Positions 21,694 through 33,150 are shown, counted from the first letter of the stretch. The stretch: 64,000 nucleotides of DNA from an uncultured Gammaproteobacteria bacterium (GCA_958295485.1 OY282354.1:2292068-2356067), one strand, 5' to 3'. Numbers and translations: made by a program. The notes: generated from the letters alone by a model not told the origin.

Positions 21694-22633
21694 TGCTTTG
21701 AGGATTTATTCCGGCAAAAAAATCCCTGGCCGCTTTTATATCCGTTGCTATCTGTCCCACGAGTTCATCAATCGAGGAGAATTTCTGTTCATCGCGCAAG
21801 CGTTTGAAAAACTCGACGCTGATATGTTTTCCATAAATCATTTTATCAAAATCAAACAAATGCGCCTCCAACAACAATTTTTTTTCATCAAATACCGGGC
21901 GCGTGCCCAAATTTGCAACACCCAGGTGGGTGGATTCATCAGCCCCCTTGACACTGACGGCAAACACGCCCCGCAACGGGACAAAGCGTTTATTGAGATC
22001 GATGTTCGCCGTGGGAAATCCCAATTCCCGGCCACGCTTGGCGCCGTGAACAACGCGCCCGCTGATGCTGAAATAACGGCCTAATAATAATTGCGCTTCT
22101 TCAAACCGGCTGCTGTTCAGTCTCTCTCGAATTATGCTGCTGCTGACCCGGTCACCATCCAGCATGTGAGTTTCCGTCAGGATAACGTCGAAATCCAATT
22201 CCTTCCCGTATTCCTGCAACATGCGAAAATCACCCCGCCGACCTTTGCCGAACTTGAAATCATCGCCGATAATGAGCCGCTTGATGCCCAAATCATTTAC
22301 TAAAATCTGCCTGATGAATTGCTCCGCGGACAGGTCGGCAACGGTTTGCTGAAAACGCAGACAAAGTACGCGATCTATATCCTGTTGTTTGAGTATTTCC
22401 AGTTTTTCCCTGAAGCTGGTTATCCTGGCAGGCGCACCTCCTGATTTAAAAAACTCCTGGGGGTGGGGCTCAAACGTAATGACCAGCGCCGGTAAATCCA
22501 TCATCTCCGCCTGTCGCTTGAGCTGTCTGAGCACGGCCTGGTGCCCCAGGTGGACACCGTCATAATTTCCAATGGTGGCGACGCAACCACGATGATGTGA
22601 TTTCAGGTTATATGAATATCTAATCAGTTCCAT
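21680..22633 (-). CDS. ribF: Bifunctional riboflavin kinase / FAD synthetase
   Basis: Makes FMN and FAD from riboflavin. The start at 22633 gives MELIRYSYN, matching the family N terminus; an ATG 18 bp upstream would overlap murJ. The adenylyltransferase motif is TIGNYDGVHLGHQAVL; GDRVSSSIIRERL and the riboflavin-kinase block GRELGFPTANI are present. It sits between murJ and ileS as in most gammaproteobacteria. Confidence 0.95.
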   Translation of the reverse strand: MELIRYSYNLKSHHRGCVATIGNYDGVHLGHQAVLRQLKRQAEMMDLPALVITFEPHPQEFFKSGGAPARITSFREKLEILKQQDIDRVLCLRFQQTVADLSAEQFIRQILVNDLGIKRLIIGDDFKFGKGRRGDFRMLQEYGKELDFDVILTETHMLDGDRVSSSIIRERLNSSRFEEAQLLLGRYFSISGRVVHGAKRGRELGFPTANIDLNKRFVPLRGVFAVSVKGADESTHLGVANLGTRPVFDEKKLLLEAHLFDFDKMIYGKHISVEFFKRLRDEQKFSSIDELVGQIATDIKAARDFFAGINPQSNDQL

Positions 22634-22643
22634 GTTTATCGTC

Positions 22644-24203
22644 TCAATCACCCGTACGTAACGGTTGCATCGCCATCTCGCGCGGGCGAATTCCCGTTAT
22701 CCACAAAACCCCAAAATAAATCAGGAGGCCGATAACGACCCATAACGATGCATTCAATATGCGATCATACACATTCCATTCAAACCAGACGAAATTATCA
22801 GGAATAAAGTAAACCAGGCACAATGCCATGGCAAACACCGCCAGGGTGATTTTAACCAGGTAAGCGGGCCAACCCGACTCCGCCGTGAAACCTTTATCTT
22901 TACGCAGTATCCTGTAGAGCAAAGCGGCATTGATATACGCTGACAGCGACGTCGCCAAAGCCAGGCCGGCGTGGGCCAGGGGAAAAACCAGCACCAGGTT
23001 CAGGACGACATTGGACAGCATGGCGACCACGCCGACTTTTACCGGCGTTTTCGTATCCTGTCTTGAAAAGAAACCTGTCGATAAAACCTTTACCATGATG
23101 ACTGCCGGCAACCCGGCCATGTACGCCATCAAACTGCGCGTCGACATCTGCACGTCATATTGAGTAAATTCATTGTACTGGAATATGGTGGTAAGCAAAG
23201 GCGCCGCAAGCAGTATCAATCCTGCTGCCGCCGGCAGGGAAATCAGGAATACCCAGCGAAAGGCCCAATCCAGTGTTTTGTTGAAAGCGACCGCATCACT
23301 GCCGGCGTGCCGGGCTGACAGGCTGGGCAGTATGACCGTGGCCAATGCAACGCCGAATACTCCCACGGGAAACTCGAACAGTCGATCCGAGAAATACAAC
23401 CATGAAATACTGCCCGTCTCTAAAAATGAAGCGATGATGGTATCGACAAGCAGGTTGATCTGGGTGATGGAGACTGCAAACAGGGTCGGGATCATCAACG
23501 TGATAATTTTGTTGACGCCTTCCCGGTCCCGGTTAAACCGGGGCGCTGGCAGGAGTTTGAGCTTCAGTAAAAACGGGAATTGAAAAAGCAATTGAACCAC
23601 GCCGGCGATTAATACGCCCCAGGCCAGCGCCGTCACCATTTTTCCCGGTGGGAAATAAGGCGCCAACCAGACGGCGCAACCGATCAGGGATAAATTGAGC
23701 AACACGGGAGTCAATGCGGGTATCGCAAATTTCTGGTACGCGTTAAGGACCCCCCCTGCCAACGCCGTCAATGAAATAAACAGGATATAAGGAAAGGTAA
23801 TTCGCAGCATTTGTGCCGCCAGGGCCTGTTTTTCCATATCCCCACTGAAACCCGGAGCAAAGAGCCATATCAGCAAAGGCGCGGCTAATATGCCAGCGAC
23901 TGTGGTAATCAACAAGGCAATGCCTAAAACCGCAGAAGTATGATCAACCAGGGCTTTGACATCCTCCCGGTTGCGTTGCTCTTTATATTCCGACAAAACC
24001 GGCACAAATGCCTGCGAAAAACCACCCTCGGCAAATAATCGGCGTAAAAAATTCGGAATGCGAAAGGCAACGATAAAGGCGTCGACGCCCGCGCCGGGAC
24101 CAAACATGGCGCCGATGACGATATCCCGAAGCAACCCGAAAATACGGGAAATGCCCGTCATCGAACTGACTATCAAGGTTGATTTCAATAATTTCTGTTG
24201 CAT
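22644..24203 (-). CDS. murJ: Lipid II flippase MurJ
   Basis: Flips lipid II across the inner membrane for peptidoglycan synthesis. The start at 24203 (MQQKLLKSTLIVSSMTGISR) gives 519 residues with about 14 hydrophobic helices. The MVF-family opening RIFGLLRDIVIGAMFGPG and FAEGGFSQAFVPVL are clear. An in-frame ATG 72 bp upstream would add a non-homologous leader. Confidence 0.95.
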   Translation of the reverse strand: MQQKLLKSTLIVSSMTGISRIFGLLRDIVIGAMFGPGAGVDAFIVAFRIPNFLRRLFAEGGFSQAFVPVLSEYKEQRNREDVKALVDHTSAVLGIALLITTVAGILAAPLLIWLFAPGFSGDMEKQALAAQMLRITFPYILFISLTALAGGVLNAYQKFAIPALTPVLLNLSLIGCAVWLAPYFPPGKMVTALAWGVLIAGVVQLLFQFPFLLKLKLLPAPRFNRDREGVNKIITLMIPTLFAVSITQINLLVDTIIASFLETGSISWLYFSDRLFEFPVGVFGVALATVILPSLSARHAGSDAVAFNKTLDWAFRWVFLISLPAAAGLILLAAPLLTTIFQYNEFTQYDVQMSTRSLMAYMAGLPAVIMVKVLSTGFFSRQDTKTPVKVGVVAMLSNVVLNLVLVFPLAHAGLALATSLSAYINAALLYRILRKDKGFTAESGWPAYLVKITLAVFAMALCLVYFIPDNFVWFEWNVYDRILNASLWVVIGLLIYFGVLWITGIRPREMAMQPLRTGD

Positions 24204-24447
24204 TATCCTTATCACTGCCAGCTGTATGAAAAAACAGGCGCAAAAAATTTTCGTTCCTGTCAGTCCCCCCGGCAAGGGGATTTACGGGGTGGATTTTACC
24301 GGACAAAGGATAACACAGGGCTGACAAGGAATGTCAGGATAGATCTGCATGGAAGGGGGGGCCGAACATGCCGATAAAGATTGACAAAATGACTTCGCGC
24401 CTGCATAGTGGCGAACCCTTGAACAAACTGAATTCGGGAGTTAAATC

Positions 24448-24711
24448 TTGGCTAACATCGCATCGGCAAAAAAACGCGCCAGGCAGGCAAACAAGCGCCG
24501 CCTGCACAACAACGCCCGCCGTTCCATGCTGCGCTCATCAATCAGGAAAGTGGTCGATTCCATAGCAAAAGGCGATAAGGCCGAAGCGACTGTCGCTTAC
24601 CAGGCAGCCGTGCCTATCATAGATAAAATGGCAACCAAGGGTTTAATTCACAAAAACAAGGCCGCCCGCCACAAAAGCCGCCTGAATACCCAAATCCGGG
24701 CGCTGTCGTAG
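24448..24711 (+). CDS. rpsT: 30S ribosomal protein S20
   Basis: 87 residues, Lys/Arg-rich, beginning [18 protein letters not shown]. The start codon is TTG at 24448, preceded by GGGAG. In E. coli rpsT the UUG start and leader take part in S20 autoregulation, so the same control may operate here. It is transcribed divergently from murJ and convergently with proB. Confidence 0.96.
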   Translation: MANIASAKKRARQANKRRLHNNARRSMLRSSIRKVVDSIAKGDKAEATVAYQAAVPIIDKMATKGLIHKNKAARHKSRLNTQIRALS

Positions 24712-24766
24712 GAACGCCGGTCAACCACAAATGAGGATTGCCGGAGTGGATGGTGGGTCATCGTCG

Positions 24767-25900
24767 TCACAGCAGGACCAGGTTATCCCGGTGGATTAAT
24801 TCCGGCTCGACGACGTAGCCTAACAGTTGTTCAATTTTGTTGCTGGGTTGTCCCATGATTGTACGCGCTTCCCCGGCATTGTAGTTGACCAGCCCACGGG
24901 CAATTTCATTGCCGTCCTTGTCAACGCAACCGACTATCTCGCCCCGGTCGAATTCACCTTTCACAGCCGTGACGCCGACGGCCAACAAGCTCTTGCCTTT
25001 TTCAGTCAGCACGTGACAGGCGCCGTCATCCAATGCCAATTCACCGTTCAATTGCTTGTGTCCCGCCAGCCATTGTTTACGGGCAGCCAATGGCGACTGC
25101 CCGGCGCTGAGCACTGTCCCCCCTATTCGCTCAGGCTCATTTGCGGCGATTTTCAGCAGGATATCCTTCTCCAGACCGGAGCTTATGATCGTGTCTGCAC
25201 CGGATTTCGCGGCAACTTCAGCAGCCCTCAGCTTGGTGAGCATCCCTCCCCGACCCAGTGCGCCGCCTTCACCGGCGTAGCGCTGCAGGGAGGCATCGCC
25301 GGCGTTTCCCGTTTTAATCAGCGTGGCGTCCGGGTGCCGCCGCGGGTCGCGATCATACAAGCCGGCCTGGTCGGTCAGGATAATCAATAAATCCGCTTCC
25401 ACCAGGTTGGCAACCAGGCCGGCCAATGAGTCATTATCCCCAAAGCGTATTTCCTCGGTGGCGACGCTGTCGTTTTCATTGACGATTGGAACAACGCCCA
25501 GGTCGAGTAAAGTGCGCAAGGTGGAACGGGCATTCAAGTAACGTTCCCGGGCGGAGACATCATCGTGGGTCAGGAGTATTTGCGCAGTGCGTATGGCGTA
25601 TTTCTGGAAACCGGACTCATAGGCTTGAACCAGTCCCATCTGGCCTATTGCCGCGGCTGCTTGTTGCTCGTGCAGGGTAATCGGTTTCTCATTCCAGCCT
25701 AATCTCGCTATTCCTTCCGCGATGGCGCCGGATGACACGATGATGAATCGATAGCCCTGTTCCCGTAATCCCGCCATTTGCCTTACCCAGTCGCCAATAG
25801 CGTCAACGCGCAAACCGCAACCGTTATCGGTCAACAGGGCGCTGCCGATCTTGACTACCCAACACTGTTTCTTCTTAGCCATGGAATGCGCTTCTGTCAT
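24767..25900 (-). CDS. proB: Glutamate 5-kinase
   Basis: First step of proline synthesis: glutamate to glutamyl 5-phosphate. 377 residues: an amino-acid-kinase domain ([37 protein letters not shown]-like block [18 protein letters not shown]) and a C-terminal PUA domain ([20 protein letters not shown]). The ATG at 25882 ([13 protein letters not shown]) is an alternative start. It lies 3 bp after obgE. proA is not in the window. Confidence 0.94.
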   Translation of the reverse strand: MTEAHSMAKKKQCWVVKIGSALLTDNGCGLRVDAIGDWVRQMAGLREQGYRFIIVSSGAIAEGIARLGWNEKPITLHEQQAAAAIGQMGLVQAYESGFQKYAIRTAQILLTHDDVSARERYLNARSTLRTLLDLGVVPIVNENDSVATEEIRFGDNDSLAGLVANLVEADLLIILTDQAGLYDRDPRRHPDATLIKTGNAGDASLQRYAGEGGALGRGGMLTKLRAAEVAAKSGADTIISSGLEKDILLKIAANEPERIGGTVLSAGQSPLAARKQWLAGHKQLNGELALDDGACHVLTEKGKSLLAVGVTAVKGEFDRGEIVGCVDKDGNEIARGLVNYNAGEARTIMGQPSNKIEQLLGYVVEPELIHRDNLVLL

Positions 25901-25903
25901 GAT

Positions 25904-27043
<1,140 letters not shown>

Positions 27044-27049
27044 TCATTC

Positions 27050-27078
27050 CGCAGGGGCAGGCCCCCGCGCCTGTCCCG
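27050..27078. repeat. Copy of the GC-rich repeat found in ileS
   Basis: CGCAGGGGCAGGCCCCCGCG followed by CCTGTCCCG matches 20071-20100 at nearly every position. It lies in the 275-bp rpmA-obgE gap; the rest of that gap is GC-rich with two GTGG(C)GGGTTTTTT stretches on the plus strand near 27145-27185. Confidence 0.65.
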
Positions 27079-27204
27079 CTCAATGCCGGGGGGTCAAGGC
27101 AACCACAGGGGGGCGCCCCTATGGGTCATCGCCAACGGCAACGGTGGGTTTTTTGCGGCGCCCTCCAGTGGCGGGTTTTTTTGTTCATTGCGCTCAGGTT
27201 CCGG

Positions 27205-27462
27205 TTAAACCGTCACAACGCTGACGAAAGTCCTCTTCTTTGGTCCTTTTTGCTCAAACCTGACCGTGCCATCAGCCTTTGCAAACAAGGTATGGTCTTT
27301 GCCGCAACCCACGTTGACGCCAGGATGAAACCGGGTTCCCCGCTGCCTGACTATAATATTCCCGGCCTTTACCGATTCACTGCCATAATGTTTGACGCCC
27401 AATCGCTTTGATTGGGAATCACGGCCATTTCGTGTACTGCCGCCTGCTTTTTTATGCGCCAT
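27205..27462 (-). CDS. rpmA: 50S ribosomal protein L27
   Basis: 85 residues, [20 protein letters not shown] at the start, the flexible N terminus that reaches the peptidyl-transferase centre. The ATG shares one base with the rplU stop codon (TGATG), so translation is coupled. Complete and canonical. Confidence 0.97.
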   Translation of the reverse strand: MAHKKAGGSTRNGRDSQSKRLGVKHYGSESVKAGNIIVRQRGTRFHPGVNVGCGKDHTLFAKADGTVRFEQKGPKKRTFVSVVTV

Positions 27463-27797
27463 CAGTCATTCTCCCCGCGCGGTGATTGCATATTGATGCC
27501 GGTGATTTCCAGTTCAGTGTAAGCCTGACGATGCCCCATCTGTTTTTGGTAATGTTTACGTCGTCTGAATTTAATGACCTTGATTTTCGGCCCCCGGCCA
27601 TGGGATTTCACCGTCGCCGCGACCGTCGCGCCTTCCACTACCGGAGCGCCGATTGAAACGCCGTTGCCGTCGGCAACCATCAGCACGTCATCCAACTTGA
27701 CTTCAGCCCCCTCCCCGGCATTGATTTTCTCTACCCGGACAGTGTCTCCTTCCTGTACCTTGAACTGCTTTCCACCGGATTTTATGACCGCATACAT
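27462..27797 (-). CDS. rplU: 50S ribosomal protein L21
   Basis: 111 residues beginning [18 protein letters not shown], with the L21 signature [20 protein letters not shown]. It heads the rplU-rpmA-(obgE-proB) run, divergent from ispB across a 183-bp gap that should hold both promoters. Confidence 0.97.
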   Translation of the reverse strand: MYAVIKSGGKQFKVQEGDTVRVEKINAGEGAEVKLDDVLMVADGNGVSIGAPVVEGATVAATVKSHGRGPKIKVIKFRRRKHYQKQMGHRQAYTELEITGINMQSPRGEND

Positions 27798-27980
27798 TAA
27801 ATCTATACTCCGCTATAGTTATTTCGAACCAGTTTGGGACTGAAAGGAGCGGATTTTAAGGAATTGGGCCGGTTTATACAAGCGCCAATTACGCAAACAG
27901 ATAGAATTAATTGGCAATCCGCTCCAGTCTTGGCAGAATGTTTTAATTATATCGGCGAAGCAACGAGATATTAAGAAATA

Positions 27981-28973
27981 ATGAGTGCAGCCATAGAACA
28001 AGAAACGGATATACAGGCGATCCGGGCCCTGGTCAGGGACGATATGCAGGAAGTAGATAAACTGATACATGAAAAACTGCATTCGGAAGTCCAACTGATC
28101 GATCAATTGAGCAGCTATATTGTCAACAGCGGCGGTAAAAGACTGCGACCGGCATTAGTCTTGCTCAGCGCCAATTGCTTTGCTTATCGTAAAAACCACC
28201 ACATCGCGCTGGCAGCCATTGTTGAATTTATCCATACCGCTACCCTGCTGCATGATGACGTTGTAGACGCATCCATGTTAAGGCGGGGTAAAGCGACAGT
28301 GAATCAACGCTGGGGTAATGAAGCAAGTGTATTAGTCGGTGATTTCCTCTATTCCCGCGCCTTTCAAATGATGGTGGAAGTAAAATCCATGCATGTCATG
28401 GAAATCCTGGCTAACGCCACCAATACGATTGCCGAGGGAGAGGTGCAACAACTCATCAATCGGCATGATCCCGAGACGACAGAAAAACGTTACCTGGAAG
28501 TCATACATAATAAAACCGCCAAACTGTTTGAAGCGGCCGCGCAAGTCGGCGCTGTCATTGCAGGGCAAGATAAAGAAACAGAACAGGCCATGGCCGTGTA
28601 TGGCAAACACCTGGGCATTGCCTACCAACTGATAGACGATGTACTGGATTACACGGCATCCAGCGAGGGCCTGGGCAAAAATATCGGCGATGACCTGGCT
28701 GAGGGCAAGCCCACATTACCATTGTTGTATGCCATGTGGTATGGCTCACACAAGCAGATTGCTATTATAAAAAGCGCTATAAAACATGGCGGCTTACACG
28801 ACATGGAGCAAATCAGCGCAGCTATTGAAGCGACCGGCGCAATTCAATATACGGCGGAACGCGCCCGGGAAGAGGCCGCCATCGCCGTGAGGGCAATCGG
28901 GAAGTTGCCTCAATCCGAATGCCTGGACGCCTTATTTGCCCTTGCCCACTTTGCCGTCGGGAGAAAATATTAA
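27981..28973 (+). CDS. ispB: Octaprenyl diphosphate synthase
   Basis: Trans-prenyltransferase making the long chain for ubiquinone. 330 residues with both aspartate-rich motifs, LLHDDVVDAS and QLIDDVLDYT, and the upstream GGKRLRP. Divergent from rplU, the usual arrangement. The stop TAA is followed by 45 further open codons in the same frame (see next entry). Confidence 0.96.
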   Translation: MSAAIEQETDIQAIRALVRDDMQEVDKLIHEKLHSEVQLIDQLSSYIVNSGGKRLRPALVLLSANCFAYRKNHHIALAAIVEFIHTATLLHDDVVDASMLRRGKATVNQRWGNEASVLVGDFLYSRAFQMMVEVKSMHVMEILANATNTIAEGEVQQLINRHDPETTEKRYLEVIHNKTAKLFEAAAQVGAVIAGQDKETEQAMAVYGKHLGIAYQLIDDVLDYTASSEGLGKNIGDDLAEGKPTLPLLYAMWYGSHKQIAIIKSAIKHGGLHDMEQISAAIEATGAIQYTAERAREEAAIAVRAIGKLPQSECLDALFALAHFAVGRKY

Positions 28974-29111
28974 ACTAAAGAATACCTGCCGAAATATCAA
29001 TTGAGCGAATCAGGATTAAAAGGCTTGCCAAGGAAATTACGTGAGAAAATCAAAGAAGAATACGATAAAATAAACATCGATCGGTCGTATGATGACGTCC
29101 CCGGTTTGTAA
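28974..29111 (+). other. Open frame directly after the ispB stop, no start codon
   Basis: In the same frame as ispB and straight after its stop, 45 sense codons read like protein (LSESGLKGLPRKLREKIKEE, ending SYDDVPGL). There is no ATG or GTG; one TTG opens LSESGL. It could be a remnant of another gene or chance. A short perfect hairpin CCGGTTT-GTA-AAACCGG (29101-29117) covers its end. Confidence 0.3.
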
Positions 29112-29123
29112 AACCGGTAACAT

Positions 29124-29200
29124 CGGGGTGTAGCTCAGCCTGGTAGAGCACTGCCTTCGGGAGGCAGGGGTCGTAGGTTCAAATCCTGTCACCCCGACCA
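29124..29200 (+). tRNA. proK: tRNA-Pro (anticodon CGG)
   Basis: 77 bases including an encoded CCA. The acceptor stem CGGGGTG pairs with CACCCCG, the D arm contains TAGCTCAGCCTGGTAGAGC, and the anticodon stem CTGCC/GGCAG holds the loop TTCGGGA, so the anticodon is CGG. GGTTCAAATCC forms the T arm. No integrase or duplicated 3' end was seen nearby. Confidence 0.96.
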
Positions 29201-29410
29201 ATCAAATCAGCAAACAGTTCCATTTCGCTGGCTAACGCTCAAAAAAGCTGGCCAAAGATACTCGCTTACCTTAAGTGCATAAATGATTTGGATGTTGGTT
29301 GCCTCCACCATCGCGCGCGGTTCCGTTTTTACCGCTATAATCTCACAATAACGCGCCTCCCAAGAGCAAGGTCATCGATTGATAGTCCGCCCCAGGTTGC
29401 CGCTCCCGAC

Positions 29411-30382
29411 CTAATCGAGGAAAAACTTGAGGCCCACCGAAACGGACCAGAAACCGAAATCGTCCGCCTTGATGCCATAGCGAACGGGCGCGCCGCCCGG
29501 CCCTGTCGTAGAGGCGTGGTCTCGCAACGGTTTCCACTCGTTGTCGTCATCTTCGAAATCGCCAAAGGCGTCTCCGTAGCGAAGTTTGACCGTCAGCGCG
29601 CTGGCCGGACTGAGGGAGTAATCCAGCCCTGCGATCAACTGGTAGCCCCACAAGGTGTCCGACAGGGACTCGTCGGCGCGGGAGGTCGTGCCGGCGGCGT
29701 TAGGGTTGCGCCCCAGGGCCAACAGCGCGTCCCGGTCGCTGTTCCTGATGGAAGTCGCCGCGTAATCGAGTTTGACGCGCATAGCGCCCAGGCCAACGCC
29801 GACATAAGGCGTGAAGCGGGAATTCCCGTTGCCAAAGCCATAATAGAGGTTGGCGAAGAGGTGATGAGCGCCCAAGTCGTCGATGCCCTCGTTGCGCTCG
29901 ACAAACTCCTGTTGCTTGTCATCCCCCGGCACCACCAGGGGCAGGGACTCGCCGCCTTGCCGCCGGTGAAAATACTCGGCTTCAACGCGAACCCGGTCCA
30001 AGGCGTAGCCGACCTGAACGCCGGCCAGCCAGCCGGCGTCCAGGTCAAAATCGTTAGGGCTGGACGGCAAAACCCGGGGCTGGCACTGACCAGGCGGCAA
30101 CGGCACGGAGGTCCCGTCGTTGAGCACGGCGGGGCCTAACCATTGATCGCAGTTGGTCGGAACGCCGGTATTGACGCGTGTGGATTGGAGCTTTTGCGCC
30201 ATGGCGACGCCGGCTTCCGCGCCAACATAGAGGCCGCCGGCGGGATGGGCAAGCGGCGCGACCAACGCCAACATCACGGCGATGAAAGGCGGGGCGACGC
30301 GGCGACCCGGCCACGGGACGCAACGCCTGGACAGGGCCGCCCTGCCTGCCCCAGTAGCTTGCGCAAAACTAAATCGATACAT
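29411..30382 (-). CDS. Outer-membrane beta-barrel protein (opacity/OmpA-like barrel)
   Basis: 323 residues from the ATG at 30382, which has GGAG upstream (a more distal in-frame ATG at 30445 lacks one). The signal sequence core is FIAVMLALVAPLAHPAGG. The mature part has the alternating aromatic/glycine strands of an eight-stranded barrel (LYVGAEAGVAM, GWLAGVQVGYAL, FTPYVGVGLGAM, YQLIAGLDYSL) and ends in the outer-membrane signature WSVSVGLKFFLD-type, with a final aromatic pattern. No ligand can be assigned. It lies just downstream of the TonB receptor on the same strand. Confidence 0.8.
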   Translation of the reverse strand: MYRFSFAQATGAGRAALSRRCVPWPGRRVAPPFIAVMLALVAPLAHPAGGLYVGAEAGVAMAQKLQSTRVNTGVPTNCDQWLGPAVLNDGTSVPLPPGQCQPRVLPSSPNDFDLDAGWLAGVQVGYALDRVRVEAEYFHRRQGGESLPLVVPGDDKQQEFVERNEGIDDLGAHHLFANLYYGFGNGNSRFTPYVGVGLGAMRVKLDYAATSIRNSDRDALLALGRNPNAAGTTSRADESLSDTLWGYQLIAGLDYSLSPASALTVKLRYGDAFGDFEDDDNEWKPLRDHASTTGPGGAPVRYGIKADDFGFWSVSVGLKFFLD

Positions 30383-30516
30383 TGCTTCTCCTGCTCTGTT
30401 GTTCATCTGCCCTGCTATTATGCCATCAGGATAGATTTCGATCATGAATTTTCAGTGAATTTTCAGGGCCTGACCCCGACGCCTTTTGCGCATTCCCAAG
30501 ACCCAAGGCGGGTTGC

Positions 30517-33150
30517 TTAGTAATAATCGAAATCGTAGCGGACCCGCGCATACCAGAAAGTCCCGTCAAACCCCCAGGGCGTCCACTGGCTGTACTGGGC
30601 GCCGAGACGGTCTGCCGCCATGGGATCCTTGTCCCCTTTTTCGTTGAAAAGATTCTGCGCCCCCGCCATGAAGGTCAGATTGTCATCAAAGCTATAGGCG
30701 GCTTCCAAGTCGAACAGGGCCTCGCCGCCAAAGTCCAGCGCCGCCTCCGGGTCATACCAGCCGCTGTAATAGCTGGCGCGGGCGAGCAAACGCCAGTCTC
30801 CCAAGTCATGCCCCAAGGCAACAGTCCAGCGGGTGTCCGGCACGCCGTTCTGGATCTCCCTGATCCGGTCGGCGTCAACGGTCTGAAACTCCCCTGGGCC
30901 AACGGCCCGCGGCTTCACCTTGGTGTGGGTGTAGTTGTAAGCCAGGCTAAGCTCAGTGGAACCCCAACGCCAGTCCCAGGGCCAGGTCGCCACCACATCG
31001 ATCCCTTGGGTTTCGGTATCGAAGTCATTGATGAAGAATCTAAAGGTCTGGAAACCCCGGGCGCTACTGATGCCCTCCGCCAACAAAGCCTGCGTCTGGG
31101 ATTCCGTCAGGACGATGTTGCGGGTCAGGTTCAGCCGGTTTTCAACCTCGATGTTGAAATAATCCACAGTGAGATCCAGCGGCCCCAGACTCAACAGGAC
31201 GCCCGCAGTCAGGTTGAGGGATTCCTCTGGTTGCAAAGGCTCGCCGCCAAAACGCGAGGCCAGTTCCGAGGTGGACGGGATCACGCCCTCGTTCGCCACA
31301 TCGCCCAACACGGCGTTAAACGCGGTGGTGATGTTAAGCGAATTAGACTGGCCAGGGGTCGGCGCCTTGAAGCCGGTGCTGGCGGTGGCGCGCACTCCGA
31401 AGCTATCCGTCATGCGCCAGTTGCCAGCTACCTTCCAGTTGGTAGTGCCGCCAAAGTCGCTGAATTCCTCGTGGCGAAGGGCCGCGCCTAACAGCAGGTC
31501 GCCGGTAACATCCCATTCGATGTCGCCGTAAACCGCGTGATTGCGGCGGGAAAAGACGCCGGCGGCCAGCGGGCTAAAGCCCGAGAAACCGTTGGACCCC
31601 GGCAGGAACCCTTGGGCGGTGAGAGACCCCGTCGCGTACGAGGCCGGCCCGCCCAAGCGAATCTCAAACTCCTCCTCGCGCCATTCATAGCCTAAAGCGA
31701 AGTTGAAATCCCTCCAGGCGTAGCTGAAATCCGCGTTAATATTGATGTCGGTCTGTATGTTGGCCCCAGGGTCGAAGGACAATGGCGTATCCGGCCCCAG
31801 GGAAGCGTTAATGGTATTGTAGATGAAGTAATCCACATTGTTCTGGCCTATGCCCGCGCTGAAATCCCAGCCTAAGACGCCATCTCCCAGATCGGTCTCG
31901 CCCTCCAGCCCCCCCACCGCCGAGAAATCCACCAGGTCGCCGCCGAAGCGCGGGGTGAAGCCGCCGGGAAACAGCTTTTGATAGGTGAAACAGTTGGGAT
32001 TGGCCAACACGGCCGCGTGTTCATCACGGTCTTCCTCCAGCACCAAGGCGCCGCTGACGCGCACCTGAGGGCAACCGGCGGAACCGTCCAATATCCCGTC
32101 CGCGGCATCTAACAGATCGCCCACGAGCAAGAGACGCAGGGGGTTGCCGTTGGCATCAAGTTCGGGAATGGGACTGCCGTTGTCATCCAGAATCAAGTCG
32201 CCGTTCGCGTCTTCGCGCAACAACGGGGAGCCGAATACGCCCGTGCGCCGGTTCGGATGACGAAAATAAAAGCCGCCATCGACGGTCTTGGAGACATAGT
32301 TGCCTTGGGCGTAAAGGCTGTTGGAAGCGTTGATGTCCACGCTTGAGTTGAACCAGAGTTTCAGGTCATCTTTCACTTTTGGACTGCCCCAGATCTGCGC
32401 CGGCGCCGGTATTTCCATGTTGCCCCGGTCTATCAGCGCCTGGGCGTCGTTGCGTTGTACGGCGCGGTCTGTAGGGTCGGAATGGCCGTATTCCAGGCTG
32501 GCGTTGATAAAACCGGCAGCGGTCAGCGGCAACCCGATATTGCCGGAAAAGCGATACTGGGCGCCGTCCCCAGCGGAAGTCTCCCCATAGCGGACTTCCA
32601 CAGAACCGCCATCGTCATAATCTTTGAGCTCGAAATTCATCACCCCGGCAATCGCATCGCTGCCGTATTGCGCCGCCGCGCCATCGCGCAACACCTCAAC
32701 TTGTTTGATGGCAATGGCGGGTATGGCGGAAATATCAGGCCCCTGGGAACCATCGGAAATGCCTGAGCCGAGCCAGACAATGACCGCGCCGCGATGCCGC
32801 CGCTTGCCGTTGACCAACACCAGGGTATGGTCGGGCGCCAAGCCCCTCAGGTTAGGCGGGCGAACAATGGTGGCCCCGTCGCTGATAGGTTGCGCATTCA
32901 CATTGAAAGAGGGCGCCACATTGCGCAACAGGTTGGACAGGTCGCTGTCCCCTTGGTTGGCGAATTCGTCGCCGGAAATGACATCCACCGGGGCCAGGGA
33001 GTCCTGCACGGTGCGGCCCTTGGCGCGAGTGCCTATAGTGACAATTTCCTCAATGGGGCCGGCCGCCTGCGCTGCCGCCACAACCGGCGCTAAAGCCGCC
33101 GATACGCCAAATCCCAGAAAAATGAGGAGAGTAAATAAACGGTTATTCAT
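30517..33150 (-). CDS. TonB-dependent outer-membrane receptor
   Basis: 877 residues from the ATG at 33150. Signal peptide LFTLLIFLGFGVSAALAPVV; plug domain about residues 45-165 (PVDVISGDEF, LRNVAPSFN, LRGLAPDHTLVLVNGKRRHR); then a 22-strand barrel ending in WYARVRYDFDYY with the terminal aromatic residue expected for BAM insertion. It imports a scarce ligand with TonB energy; the substrate cannot be read from the sequence, and no transport or siderophore genes adjoin it. The companion barrel protein follows after 134 bp. Confidence 0.9.
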   Translation of the reverse strand: MNNRLFTLLIFLGFGVSAALAPVVAAAQAAGPIEEIVTIGTRAKGRTVQDSLAPVDVISGDEFANQGDSDLSNLLRNVAPSFNVNAQPISDGATIVRPPNLRGLAPDHTLVLVNGKRRHRGAVIVWLGSGISDGSQGPDISAIPAIAIKQVEVLRDGAAAQYGSDAIAGVMNFELKDYDDGGSVEVRYGETSAGDGAQYRFSGNIGLPLTAAGFINASLEYGHSDPTDRAVQRNDAQALIDRGNMEIPAPAQIWGSPKVKDDLKLWFNSSVDINASNSLYAQGNYVSKTVDGGFYFRHPNRRTGVFGSPLLREDANGDLILDDNGSPIPELDANGNPLRLLLVGDLLDAADGILDGSAGCPQVRVSGALVLEEDRDEHAAVLANPNCFTYQKLFPGGFTPRFGGDLVDFSAVGGLEGETDLGDGVLGWDFSAGIGQNNVDYFIYNTINASLGPDTPLSFDPGANIQTDININADFSYAWRDFNFALGYEWREEEFEIRLGGPASYATGSLTAQGFLPGSNGFSGFSPLAAGVFSRRNHAVYGDIEWDVTGDLLLGAALRHEEFSDFGGTTNWKVAGNWRMTDSFGVRATASTGFKAPTPGQSNSLNITTAFNAVLGDVANEGVIPSTSELASRFGGEPLQPEESLNLTAGVLLSLGPLDLTVDYFNIEVENRLNLTRNIVLTESQTQALLAEGISSARGFQTFRFFINDFDTETQGIDVVATWPWDWRWGSTELSLAYNYTHTKVKPRAVGPGEFQTVDADRIREIQNGVPDTRWTVALGHDLGDWRLLARASYYSGWYDPEAALDFGGEALFDLEAAYSFDDNLTFMAGAQNLFNEKGDKDPMAADRLGAQYSQWTPWGFDGTFWYARVRYDFDYY

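Noticed and set aside
27139-27190. Plus-strand T-runs after GTGG(C)GGG near 27150 and 27180 as a terminator
   Set aside because: Genes on both sides are on the minus strand, so a plus-strand terminator has no transcript to end; the stem is also weak.
29124-29200. tRNA-Pro as attachment site of the accessory region
   Set aside because: No integrase gene and no repeated tRNA 3' end was seen near 33-51 kb, and the TonB receptor and barrel protein lie between.
29288-30139. 283-codon plus-strand frame opposite the outer-membrane barrel gene
   Set aside because: It is antisense to a gene with signal peptide and barrel pattern; high GC lengthens shadow frames here. The same applies to 30808-31491 opposite the TonB receptor.
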